In this document: one piece after another, positions 55,364 through 62,948 of the stretch | How the letters are laid out: each line of letters begins with the position of its first letter | Position numbering within the stretch: the first letter of the stretch is position 1 | Assembly (NCBI RefSeq): GCF_013155125.1 | Contig: NZ_CP053564.1 | Location: 1,123,501 to 1,187,500, forward strand | Reading direction: 5' to 3' | Length of the DNA stretch: 64,000 nucleotides | Source of the DNA: Pseudonocardia broussonetiae | Lineage (GTDB): Bacteria; Actinomycetota; Actinomycetes; Mycobacteriales; Pseudonocardiaceae | Made by a program: the position numbers and the translations under genes | Notes under the pieces: generated by a model | Seen by the model: the letters and a program-made list of their open reading frames with translations, nothing else | The model's database searches: none | Told to the model about the DNA's origin: nothing

Positions 55364-56116
55364 ATGGTTCGGGTGAACGCCCCGGATCCGCTCGCGCCGC
55401 TCACCGAGCTCCCCGGCGTCGCCGAGGCGGTGGCGCGGGCCCGCGACGCGGTCGTGGCGGTGCACAACCACCCGGCCAACGGGCGGCAGGGCTGGCCGGC
55501 GGGCGCCGCCGAGGCGGGCATCCGGGCCGCCCGCGCGTCGGCCGCGCTCGACGGGGCGCCGCTCGACTCCCCCGACACCGTCACCGACCCGGTCCTCGCG
55601 GGTGCCGTGCGCATCGCCGAGGAGTCGGGGCGGCTGCTGGGCGCGTGGCGGACCTCGCCGTCGCAGGCGCTGGCCCGGCTGCACGTGCTGGCCGCAGCCG
55701 ACCTCGTCGCCGCCGACCGCCACCACGCCGAGCTCGGCCGCCCGCGCTCCGGGCCGGGCCTCGCCGACCGGCTCGCGCTGCTGGCCGGCCTGCTCACCGG
55801 CGGCACCCGGGCACCGGCGCCGGTCCTGGCCGCCGTGGTGCACGGGGAGCTGCTGGCGCTGGCGCCGTTCGGGTCCGCGAACGGGGTCGTCGCGCGGGCC
55901 GCGTCCCGGCTCACCGCGGTGGCGGCCGGGCTCGACCCCCGTGGACTCACCGTCCCCGAGGTGGGCCACCTGCGCCGGGCCGCGGAGTACCGCGCCGCCG
56001 CCGAGGGGTTCGCGACGGGCGGGGCCGACGGCGTGGGGGCGTGGATCCTGCACTGCTGCGCGCAGTGGGAGGCCGGGGCGCGCGAGGCGACCGCGATGGC
56101 GGACGCGCGGAGCTGA
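55364..56116 (+). CDS. Degenerate Fic-like protein
   Basis: Predicted protein of 250 aa from ATG 55364 (an in-frame GTG lies 3 codons on). It is all helical. The segment LLALAPFGSANGVVARAASR lines up with the Fic motif H-P-F-x-x-G-N-G-R-x-x-R, but His is replaced by Ala and the GNGR by ANGV. AMPylation is therefore unlikely. An N-terminal R/P/G-rich helix pair and a C-terminal CCAQW are present. It is divergent from acs, a place kept in related actinobacteria from memory. Confidence 0.7.
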   Translation: MVRVNAPDPLAPLTELPGVAEAVARARDAVVAVHNHPANGRQGWPAGAAEAGIRAARASAALDGAPLDSPDTVTDPVLAGAVRIAEESGRLLGAWRTSPSQALARLHVLAAADLVAADRHHAELGRPRSGPGLADRLALLAGLLTGGTRAPAPVLAAVVHGELLALAPFGSANGVVARAASRLTAVAAGLDPRGLTVPEVGHLRRAAEYRAAAEGFATGGADGVGAWILHCCAQWEAGAREATAMADARS

Positions 56117-56147
56117 ACCGGCGCACCGGCGTCCCCCGGGACGCGGA

Positions 56148-56183
56148 ACGGGCGGCGCCCCCCTCCCGGGGGGCACCGCCCGT
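56148..56183 (+). terminator. Hairpin terminator after the Fic-like gene
   Basis: ACGGGCGG (56148-56155) pairs with CCGCCCGT (56176-56183) and, inside, GCCCCCC (56157-56163) with GGGGGGC (56068+100, i.e. 56168-56174), around a short loop. It begins 31 nt after the stop codon. Confidence 0.78.
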
Positions 56184-56459
56184 CCACACGCGACGGATCG
56201 GGATCCAGGCGTGCACTACGTGTCGTGTTGGTGGCCTCGGCGTCCGGCGTCCCGGTACGCAGGCCCACGACGACATGCCTCCCGCGGCGTGCTGTGCGTG
56301 GAGTGCCCGTTCCTTCGCGCACGGAGCCCTGGTCGGGAGGACGGGTGCTTCTCTGCCGCACCGCCCCTGGCCTCCCAGGAGTCCGTGCCCCCTGTCTAAC
56401 CGGTGGTGCCCGTCACAGGCAAGAGCCGCCGGGAGGTGCACCGGTTCAGTGCCCGGAGG
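56184..56459. other. Gap between convergent genes, no gene recognised
   Basis: Apart from the hairpin to its left this 276-bp stretch shows no conserved gene. A short GTG-started frame from 56211 encodes a Cys- and Arg-rich peptide without SD or recognisable family, and is not called. Confidence 0.6.
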
Positions 56460-57275
56460 TCACCCGCGACGGTGCCGGAGCCCGTACCATCCGGCGCCCG
56501 CGAGCGCCGCCACCCCGACCCCGCCGAGCGCCGCGACCACCGGGACCGGCGGGCGGAACCGCACCCCGAGCGCCACCGGCGCGCTGAACGTCAGGATCGG
56601 CCAGCCGCGTTCCAGCGCCAGGCGACGCAGCGCCTTGTCCGGGTTGACCACGGTCGGGTGGCCGACGGCCTCCAGCAGCGGCAGGTCGGTGATCGAGTCG
56701 GAGTAGGCGCGGCAGTCGGCGAGGTCGTAGCCGCGCGCCAGGGCGATGTCGCGGGCGGCGCGGGCCTTCTCCTCGCCGTAGCAGTAGTACTCGATCTCGC
56801 CGGTGTAGCGGCCCTCGACGACGCGCATGCGCGTGGCCAGGCAGCGGTCGGCGCCGACCAGCGCCGCGATCGGCTCGACGACCTCCTGCCCCGACGCCGA
56901 CAGCACGACGACCTCCTCGCCCGCGGCCCGGTGCTCGGCGATCAGCGAGGTGGCCTCGGCGTACACGAGCGGTTCGACGATCTCGTGCAGCGTCTCCGCG
57001 ACGATCGCGCTGACGTGCGCGACCTCCCAGCCCGTGCACAGCGCCGTGATCCGGCGGCGCAGCGACTCCATCGTCGTCGCGTCGGCTCCGGACAGGACGA
57101 GCAGGAGCTGGGCGTAGCCGCTGCGCAGGACGGCCTGCCGGCTGATCAGTCCCTGGCGGCGGAACGGGCGGCTGAACGCGAGCGCGCTCGACCCCGCGAT
57201 GATCGTCTTGTCGAGGTCGAAGAAGGCCGCCACCGTGGGGCGTTCCGGCAGGGGTGTCGACGGCGCGGCTGGCAC
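56460..57275 (-). CDS. HAD-IB family phosphatase, membrane-anchored at C-terminus
   Basis: Predicted protein of 271 aa from GTG 57275; CAAGCT lies 8 nt upstream, so it may be leaderless. SerB-like HAD motifs: FFDLDKTII (nucleophile Asp), VLSASGQ (motif II), and YSDSITDLPLL (motif IV). A helical cap lies at about 30-110. A membrane helix at about 240-265 ends the protein. It is adjacent to the Tad locus, as Rv3661 is in M. tuberculosis (from memory). Substrate unknown. Confidence 0.88.
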   Translation of the reverse strand: MPAAPSTPLPERPTVAAFFDLDKTIIAGSSALAFSRPFRRQGLISRQAVLRSGYAQLLLVLSGADATTMESLRRRITALCTGWEVAHVSAIVAETLHEIVEPLVYAEATSLIAEHRAAGEEVVVLSASGQEVVEPIAALVGADRCLATRMRVVEGRYTGEIEYYCYGEEKARAARDIALARGYDLADCRAYSDSITDLPLLEAVGHPTVVNPDKALRRLALERGWPILTFSAPVALGVRFRPPVPVVAALGGVGVAALAGAGWYGLRHRRG

Positions 57276-57676
57276 GTCGAGCGAGCTTGCCAGACGCCGC
57301 AGGACCGCAGGTGGCGCGGGGGGCCGGGCGCGCGGGCACTCGGCGCAGATGCTCCGTCCAGGGGTGCGCGGACGGCCCGGTGTCGGGCTACAGTTGGTGC
57401 CGTCCGGACTCGTCCGGGCGAGGTTCAGCTCGACCCCCCGGAGCTGAACCGACGACGGCCCCCGCCAATCCCCCCTGGCGGGGGTCGTCCCGTGCGGGGC
57501 GCACCCCGCCCCATCCTCCCGGACGCCCCCGACGGCCGGCGCCCGTCGCAGCCCGGTTGTCCACATCGGTCGCCGTCCGTCCACAGCGGAACGGTTCGTC
57601 GGTCCGACGGCCCGTTCCCGGGTCACCCTGGTTCCCGTCCCCGCACCGGGCGGGGCGCGAACGGGGGGAGGCCGCT

Positions 57677-58810
57677 GTGCAGCGACCGCAGCAGGGGCTC
57701 GCACGAGAGGGACCGGCTCGACAGGGACCCGCTCGGCGGGGGCTCGTGATGGTGTCCGATCCCGACCTGCTCGACGCGGTGCTGCGCCTGGCCGCCGCCG
57801 CGGGATGCGAGCTCGACCGCGCCGTCGACGCCACCGCGGCGCGGCGGCAGTGGGCCGAAGCTCCCGTGGTGCTGCTCGACGCCGCCGCCGCGCAGCAGTG
57901 CGCCCGCCACGGCCTGCCGCGGCGCGGGCGGGTCGTCGTCGCGGTCCGGGGCGAGCCGCCGCCCGCGGTGTGGCAGCAGGCCGTCGCGATCGGGGCGGAG
58001 CACGTCGTGTCGCTCCCCGAGGCCGAGCCCTGGCTGGTCGCGGCGCTGTCGGAGGCCACCGAGGAGCCGCGCGGGCGCGGGCCGGTGGTCGGCGTCGTCG
58101 GCGGGCGCGGCGGGGCGGGGGCCTCGGTGCTGGCCGCCGCCGTCGCGGTGGCGGCGGTCCGGGCCGGGCGGCGGGCGCTGCTGGTCGACTGCGACCCCCT
58201 CGGGGGCGGCCTCGACCTCGTCCTGGGCGCCGAGGACCTCGACGGTCTGCGCTGGCCCGGCGTCGGGGTCGCGGGTGGCCGGGTCCCGGCCGCCGCGCTG
58301 CACGCGGCCCTGCCCGCTCCTCCCGTCGCGGGCCGCGGCGGCGGCGAGCTCGCCCTGCTCTCCTGCGACCGCGCGGCGGGCGGGCCGGGCGCCGCGGCCG
58401 TCACGGCGGTGATCGACGCCGGGCGGCGCGCGGGCGAGACGGTGGTCTGCGACCTGCCCCGCCACGGCACCGACGCCGCGGCCGCCGCGCTGGGCGCGGC
58501 CGACCTGGTGGTCCTCGTGGTGCCCGCCGACGTCCGGTCGTGCGCGGCGGCGGCCCGCGTCGTCGCGGTGCTGGCCGAGCACGGGGCGGTGCCGCGGTTG
58601 GTCGTGCGGGGCCCGGCGCCCGGCGGTGTCGACGCCGCGGAGGTCGCGCGCGCCCTGGAGCTGCCGCTGCTGGCCACGATGCGGCCCGAGCCGGGGCTGG
58701 CCCGTGCCCTGGAGCGCGGTGAGGCGCCGGGCCGGGCACGGGGGCCGCTGGCCGGTGCGGCCCGCGCGGTGCTCGCGGAGCTGGCGCTGGTCACCGGGGG
58801 CGGGTCGTGA
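57677..58810 (+). CDS. ssd: Septum-site-determining/TadZ-like ATPase (Ssd)
   Basis: Predicted protein of 377 aa from GTG 57677, GGAGG 6 nt upstream. A receiver-like domain without phospho-acceptor context (about 22-125; VSDPDLLDAVLRLAAAAG) precedes a MinD/ParA-like ATPase (about 135-370). The deviant Walker A reads GGRGGAGAS, lacking both the signature lysine and the usual GK-T/S; Walker A' is LLVDCDPLGGGLD. The same atypical loop is known in actinobacterial Ssd/TadZ. It likely localises the Tad machine. Stop overlaps tadA start (GTGA). Confidence 0.88.
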   Translation: MQRPQQGLAREGPARQGPARRGLVMVSDPDLLDAVLRLAAAAGCELDRAVDATAARRQWAEAPVVLLDAAAAQQCARHGLPRRGRVVVAVRGEPPPAVWQQAVAIGAEHVVSLPEAEPWLVAALSEATEEPRGRGPVVGVVGGRGGAGASVLAAAVAVAAVRAGRRALLVDCDPLGGGLDLVLGAEDLDGLRWPGVGVAGGRVPAAALHAALPAPPVAGRGGGELALLSCDRAAGGPGAAAVTAVIDAGRRAGETVVCDLPRHGTDAAAAALGAADLVVLVVPADVRSCAAAARVVAVLAEHGAVPRLVVRGPAPGGVDAAEVARALELPLLATMRPEPGLARALERGEAPGRARGPLAGAARAVLAELALVTGGGS

Positions 58811-59976
58811 GCGAGCGGGCGGGCGGCGTGCTCGTCGAGCGCGTCCGGTCGCGGCTCGCGGCCACCGGCGACGGCACGGGCTCGGCGGCCGTCGCGGCGG
58901 CGGTGCGGGCCGAGTCCGGCGGCGTCGCCTCCGACCTCGACGTGCTCGACGCGCTGCGCGTGCTGCGCGAGGAGTTCGTCGGCGCCGGGCCGCTCGACGC
59001 GCTGCTGCGCGACCCCCGCACCACCGACGTGCTCGTCCACGGCGGGGGCGCGGTGTGGGTCGACCGCGGCACCGGGCCCGAGCCGGCCGGGGTGCGCCTG
59101 CCCGACGAGGCGGCCGTGCGCCGGCTCGCGCAGCGGCTGGCGCTGGCCGCCGGGCGCCGGCTCGACGACGCCTCCCCCTTCGTCGACGGCTGGCTGGCCG
59201 ACGCCGGCGTCCGCCTGCACGCCGTGCTGCCGCCCGTCGCGGCCGACGGCACGTGCCTGTCGCTGCGCGTCCTGCGGCCCGCGGCGCACGACCTCGCGGC
59301 CCTGCGCCGGATGGGCACCATCGACGCCGGTGGGGAGGCCCTGCTGCGGGCGGTGCTCGCCGCCCGGCTGGCCCTGCTCGTGTCCGGCGGCACCGGCACG
59401 GGGAAGACCACGATCCTCGGCGCGCTGCTCAGCGCCGTCGACCCGCGGGAGCGCATCCTCTGCGTCGAGGACGCCCAGGAGCTGTCCCCGCGGCACCCGC
59501 ACGTCGTGCGGCTGGTGTCGCGCCCGGCCAACATCGAGGGCGCGGGCGGGGTGGCGCTGCGCGACCTCGTGCGCCAGGCCCTGCGGATGCGGCCCGACCG
59601 GCTCGTCGTCGGGGAGGTCCGCGGCGCGGAGGTCGCCGAGATGCTCTCGGCGATGAACACCGGCCACGACGGCGGTGCGGGCACGGTGCACGCCAACTCG
59701 GTGAACGAGGTGCCCGCCCGCCTGGAGGCGCTGGCAGCGCTCGGCGGGATGCCGCGGCCGGCGCTGCACAGCCAGCTCGCCGCGGCCGTCCAGGTGGTGC
59801 TGCACATGCGGCGCCTGCGCGGCGGGGCGCGCGTGCTCGACGCGGTGGGCGTGCTCGCCCGCGACGGTGCGGAAGTGGTCGTGCGGCCCGCGTGGACGCG
59901 CACCGGCGGCTGGACCGGCGAGCGCGCGGTGCTCGGGCGGCTGCTCGCCGAGCGGGAGGTGGCGGCGCCGTGGTGA
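58807..59976 (+). CDS. tadA: TadA/CpaF secretion ATPase
   Basis: Predicted protein of 389 aa, GTG overlapping the ssd stop. Walker A is SGGTGTGKTT, followed by an Asp box (CVEDAQEL), Walker B (RLVVGEVRGAE) and His box (GTVHANSVNE). It powers assembly of Flp/Tad pili. It is slightly shorter than proteobacterial CpaF at the N-terminus. Next is tadB, with a 4-bp overlap. Confidence 0.95.
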   Translation: MSERAGGVLVERVRSRLAATGDGTGSAAVAAAVRAESGGVASDLDVLDALRVLREEFVGAGPLDALLRDPRTTDVLVHGGGAVWVDRGTGPEPAGVRLPDEAAVRRLAQRLALAAGRRLDDASPFVDGWLADAGVRLHAVLPPVAADGTCLSLRVLRPAAHDLAALRRMGTIDAGGEALLRAVLAARLALLVSGGTGTGKTTILGALLSAVDPRERILCVEDAQELSPRHPHVVRLVSRPANIEGAGGVALRDLVRQALRMRPDRLVVGEVRGAEVAEMLSAMNTGHDGGAGTVHANSVNEVPARLEALAALGGMPRPALHSQLAAAVQVVLHMRRLRGGARVLDAVGVLARDGAEVVVRPAWTRTGGWTGERAVLGRLLAEREVAAPW

Positions 59977-60773
59977 GCGCGGCCTGTGCGGTGCTCGCCG
60001 CCGCGGTGCTCTGCCTGCCCCCTCCCGCCGCGGTCGCGCGGCTGGGGGCGCTGCGTCCCGGTCCGGTCGCCACGTGGTCCTGGCGGAAGCCGGGAGCGGC
60101 GGTCCCGCTGCTCGCGGGCGGTGGGCTGGGCCTGGTCCTCGCCGGCCCGGGCGGCGCCGTGGCCGGCCTGCTCGTCGCGGCCACCGTGCGGCACCGCCGG
60201 GCCGCCCGGCGCCGCGAGGCCGTCACCGCGGGCACGGCGGGCGAGCTCGCGGCCGCCGTCCACCGGATGGCCGACGAGCTGGCCGCGGGCGCCCATCCCG
60301 CGACCGCGCTCGGAGGGACCTCGGCCGACGGGCCGCGGGCGCGGGCGCTGCTCGCTCCCGCGGCGGCGGCGAGCCGGCTCGGCGACGACGTCCCGCAGGC
60401 GCTGCGGCGCGGCGCCGAGCACCACCCCGAGGTGCGCGCCGACGTCGAGCGGCTGGCCGCCGCCTGGGCGCTGTCCGACCGCAGCGGCGTGCCGCTCGCC
60501 GAGCTCCTCGCCGGCGCCGGGGCCGACCTGGGGCAGCGGGTGCGGTTCGCCGCCCGGGTGCGCGCCGAGCTCGCCGGGCCCCGCGCCACGGCGCTCGTCC
60601 TCACCGCCCTGCCCGCGCTCGGTCTCGCGCTGGGGCAGCTCGTCGGCGCGGATCCCCTCGGGGTCCTGCGCGGTGGGCTCCTCGGTCAGGCGCTCCTCGT
60701 CGTCGGGGTGGCGCTGGCCGCCGCGGGCGTCGCGTGGACCGAGCAGATCCTGCGCGCGGCGGTGCCGCGATGA
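59973..60773 (+). CDS. tadB: TadB-like inner-membrane platform protein
   Basis: Predicted protein of 266 aa; two consecutive GTG codons (59970, 59973) are possible. One to two N-terminal helices, a T2SSF domain (about 80-210; ELAAAVHRMADELAAGAHP) with SGVPLAELLAGAGADLG, and C-terminal helices (about 205-260). It forms the membrane platform with TadC. Overlaps tadC by 4 bp. Confidence 0.85.
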   Translation: MSAACAVLAAAVLCLPPPAAVARLGALRPGPVATWSWRKPGAAVPLLAGGGLGLVLAGPGGAVAGLLVAATVRHRRAARRREAVTAGTAGELAAAVHRMADELAAGAHPATALGGTSADGPRARALLAPAAAASRLGDDVPQALRRGAEHHPEVRADVERLAAAWALSDRSGVPLAELLAGAGADLGQRVRFAARVRAELAGPRATALVLTALPALGLALGQLVGADPLGVLRGGLLGQALLVVGVALAAAGVAWTEQILRAAVPR

Positions 60774-61486
60774 GTCCCGCCGTCACTCCCCCGGCGCTGC
60801 TCCTGCTGGCCGCCGCGCTCCTGACGGGCGGGCACCGCGCCGGCGCGGCGCGGCTGCGCGCCACCCGGCGGACGGTCGCGACCGCACCCGCGGCGCTGCG
60901 ACCCGCGTCGATCGCCGTCGGGACCGTGGCGGGCGCCGCGCTGGGCGCGGTCCTCGGCGGGCCGGTCGCGGGCGCGGTCGCCGCCCTCGGGGCGCTCGGC
61001 GCGCTGCTCGTCGCGCAGCGGTTGCCCGCCCGCTCGGCGCCCCCCGACCTGGCCGCGCTCGCCACCGGCTGGGAGCTCCTCGCGGTGTGCCTGCGGGCCG
61101 GGCTGCCGGTGGCGTCGGCGGTCGCGGCGGCCGCCGGGCCGCTGCCCGGTCCCTGCGGCGTCGAGCTGCGACGGGTCGCGGGCCTGCTGGAGCTGGGCTC
61201 CGATCCCGACGACGCGTGGCGCGCGGCGCAGGAGGTCCCGGTGCTGGCGGTCTTCGCCCGCGCTGCCGGTCGCTCGGCGGGCACCGGGGCCGCGCTGGCC
61301 CGGGTGGCCGTCGCGGAGGCCGCGCGCGTGCGCTCCGAGCTCGCCGACTCCGCACAGGCGCGCGCCCAGCGGGCGGGCGTGCTGATCACGGGGCCGCTCG
61401 GCCTCTGCTTCCTGCCCGCCTTCCTGGTCCTCGGCATCGCCCCGGTCGTCATCGGCCTGGCGGGCCAGGCACTCGCACGGTGGTGA
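60770..61486 (+). CDS. tadC: TadC-like membrane platform protein
   Basis: Predicted protein of 238 aa, ATG overlapping the tadB stop. Helices at about 5-22, 45-82 and 208-235 surround a T2SSF-like domain (about 90-205; LATGWELLAVCLRAGLPVASA in parts). It is the second platform subunit, shorter than proteobacterial TadC. Confidence 0.83.
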   Translation: MSPAVTPPALLLLAAALLTGGHRAGAARLRATRRTVATAPAALRPASIAVGTVAGAALGAVLGGPVAGAVAALGALGALLVAQRLPARSAPPDLAALATGWELLAVCLRAGLPVASAVAAAAGPLPGPCGVELRRVAGLLELGSDPDDAWRAAQEVPVLAVFARAAGRSAGTGAALARVAVAEAARVRSELADSAQARAQRAGVLITGPLGLCFLPAFLVLGIAPVVIGLAGQALARW

Positions 61487-61516
61487 CCACCGTGTCCGTT
61501 CCGACGAAGGAGCCCC

Positions 61517-61732
61517 ATGTCCAGTCCCCTGTCCACGATCCCGACCAGCACCCCGGTGCAGCGCCTGCGCCTGCTCGCTCGCCACGACGACGGCATGTCG
61601 ACGGTCGAGTACGCGATCGGCACGGTGGCCGCGGCCGCCTTCGCCGCCGTGCTCTACGCGGTGGTGAGCGGCGAGAGCGTCGTCACCGCGCTCACCGACC
61701 TCGTCACGCGCGCGCTCAGCACCACGTTCTGA
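61517..61732 (+). CDS. Flp-like pilin (DUF4244)
   Basis: Predicted protein of 71 aa, AAGGAG before the ATG. After a polar leader (about 26 aa) comes DDGMSTVEYAIGTVAAAAFA, with a prepilin-peptidase-type cleavage point at G-MSTVEYA and Glu at +5, then one hydrophobic helix. This is the major Flp/Tad pilin candidate. A 30-nt gap separates it from tadC. Confidence 0.88.
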   Translation: MSSPLSTIPTSTPVQRLRLLARHDDGMSTVEYAIGTVAAAAFAAVLYAVVSGESVVTALTDLVTRALSTTF

Positions 61733-62064
61733 GCGGCGACGCGGGGGCCGTCACGGTCGAGGCGGCGCTCGCGCTGTGCAGCCTCGTCGCGGTGCTCGCC
61801 GTCGCAGTCGGGGCGGTCGCCTCCGTGGCGGTGTCGGTGCGCTGCATCGACGCCGCCCGGGAGCTCGCCCGCCTCGCCGCGCGCGGCGAGCCCGACCGCG
61901 GCCGGGAGATCGCCGCCCGGCTGGCCCCGTTCGGGGCCCGGATCGAGCTCGTCGTGCGCGGTGACGAGGTGCTCGTGGAGGTCACCGCCGCCGCGGTGCC
62001 CCCGCTGCCGCTGCGGGTCGGTGCCCGCGCGGCTGCCGTGCTCGAACCGGGGGTGGCACCGTGA
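61729..62064 (+). CDS. tadE: TadE-like pseudopilin with apparent CTG start
   Basis: Predicted protein of 111 aa. The frame contains SGDAGAVTVEAALALCSLVAV, the TadE N-terminal motif with Glu before the helix, but no ATG, GTG or TTG lies in frame between about 61500 and the motif. CTG 61729 overlaps the pilin stop (CTGA), the usual coupling geometry, so CTG is the likely start. One helix, then an amphipathic region (CIDAARELARLAARGEPDRG in parts). It is a minor pilin. Its stop overlaps the next gene start (GTGA). Confidence 0.75.
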   Translation: MSGDAGAVTVEAALALCSLVAVLAVAVGAVASVAVSVRCIDAARELARLAARGEPDRGREIAARLAPFGARIELVVRGDEVLVEVTAAAVPPLPLRVGARAAAVLEPGVAP

Positions 62065-62879
62065 GAACCGCAGCCGGGAGCACCGAGGCCGGGAGCACGG
62101 CGGCTGTGAGCACCGAGGCCGGGAGCACGGCGGCTGTGAGCACCGAGGCCGGGAGCACGGCGGTCGGGAGCACCACAGCCGGCCGGACGAGGCCGGCTGC
62201 ACCGGACGACGGCTTCGCCACCGTGTGGGCGGCCGGCGCCGTGGCCGTCCTGGTCGGCCTGCTCGTCATCGGCCTCGAGCTCGGCGGCGGCATCGCCGCC
62301 CGCCACCGCGCGGAGGCCGCCGCCGACCTCGCGGCGCTCGCCGCGGCCGGGCACGCCGTCCACGGTCCGGAGGCCGCCTGCGCACGGGCGGCCGCGATCG
62401 CGGCCCACACCGGCGTCCGCGTCCGGACGTGCCGGCTCGACGGGTGGGACGCGCTCGTGGAGGTCGAGACCGACCTCGGTCTCGCCGTGCTGGGTCCGCC
62501 GGTCGCCACGGCGCGGGCCCGCGCCGGCCCCGCACCGACCGCCGGCGACGGATCCGGGGCCCCGGCCGGGCCGAGCGCGCGCTACGACGCGACCAGCGGG
62601 CACCCGGGCGGGACGAGCGGACCCAGTGCACGGTGGGCGGTCGTCCGAGTGCCCGAACCGCTCCCGATCAGCGGGACGGGTGACCGAAAAGGCCTGATCA
62701 GGACGCTCGTCGTCGCCACTCTGCCGATCGTCGACGGCCGCTGGTGCGCGAGGCTCCGGGAGTGCCTACTGGTGTCACGACGGAGCTCACGCCCCGTTCC
62801 GCACCGACCCGCTCCCCGAACTGCGGAGGGCCCGGCGCGTCCCCCCGACGCAACCCCCGGCCGGCTCACCGCGAATCGG
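62061..62879 (+). CDS. TadE/Rv3654c-like secreted helical protein, no stop codon found
   Basis: GTG overlaps the tadE stop. An N-terminal repeat region (STEAGSTAAV, three copies) precedes GFATVWAAGAVAVLVGLLVI, a Tad pseudopilin-type helix, then ARHRAEAAADLAALAAAGHAVHG, matching the Rv3654c-like family to about 62530. After that the frame stays open without a stop through the intergenic hairpin at 62882-62921 and the antisense of the helicase gene to the window edge. The given end is therefore only the last base before the hairpin. A frameshift in the sequence, a natural non-stop message or a lost stop are possible. Confidence 0.6.
62079..62168 (+). repeat. Three 30-bp tandem repeats at the start of the last tad gene
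   Basis: Two perfect copies (62079-62108, 62109-62138) and one near-perfect copy (62139-62168) encode STEAGSTAAV-like decapeptides. Each of the first two ends in GTG, giving in-frame alternative starts at 62106 and 62136. Confidence 0.88.
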
Positions 62880-62881
62880 TT

Positions 62882-62921
62882 GTTGCCGGCCGGCCCGCTG
62901 CCCCGCGGACCGGCCGGCAAC
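62882..62921. terminator. Bidirectional hairpin between the tad and helicase genes
   Basis: GTTGCCGGCCGG (62882-62893) and CCGGCCGGCAAC (62910-62921) form a perfect 12-bp stem with a 16-base loop, 28 bp from the helicase stop. Confidence 0.75.
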
Positions 62922-62948
62922 CACCTCCCGAGCCGGCGGGACGCCGGA

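Noticed and set aside
56211..56399. Short Cys/Arg-rich ORF starting GTG 56211
   Set aside because: No SD, no convincing -10 and no recognisable family.
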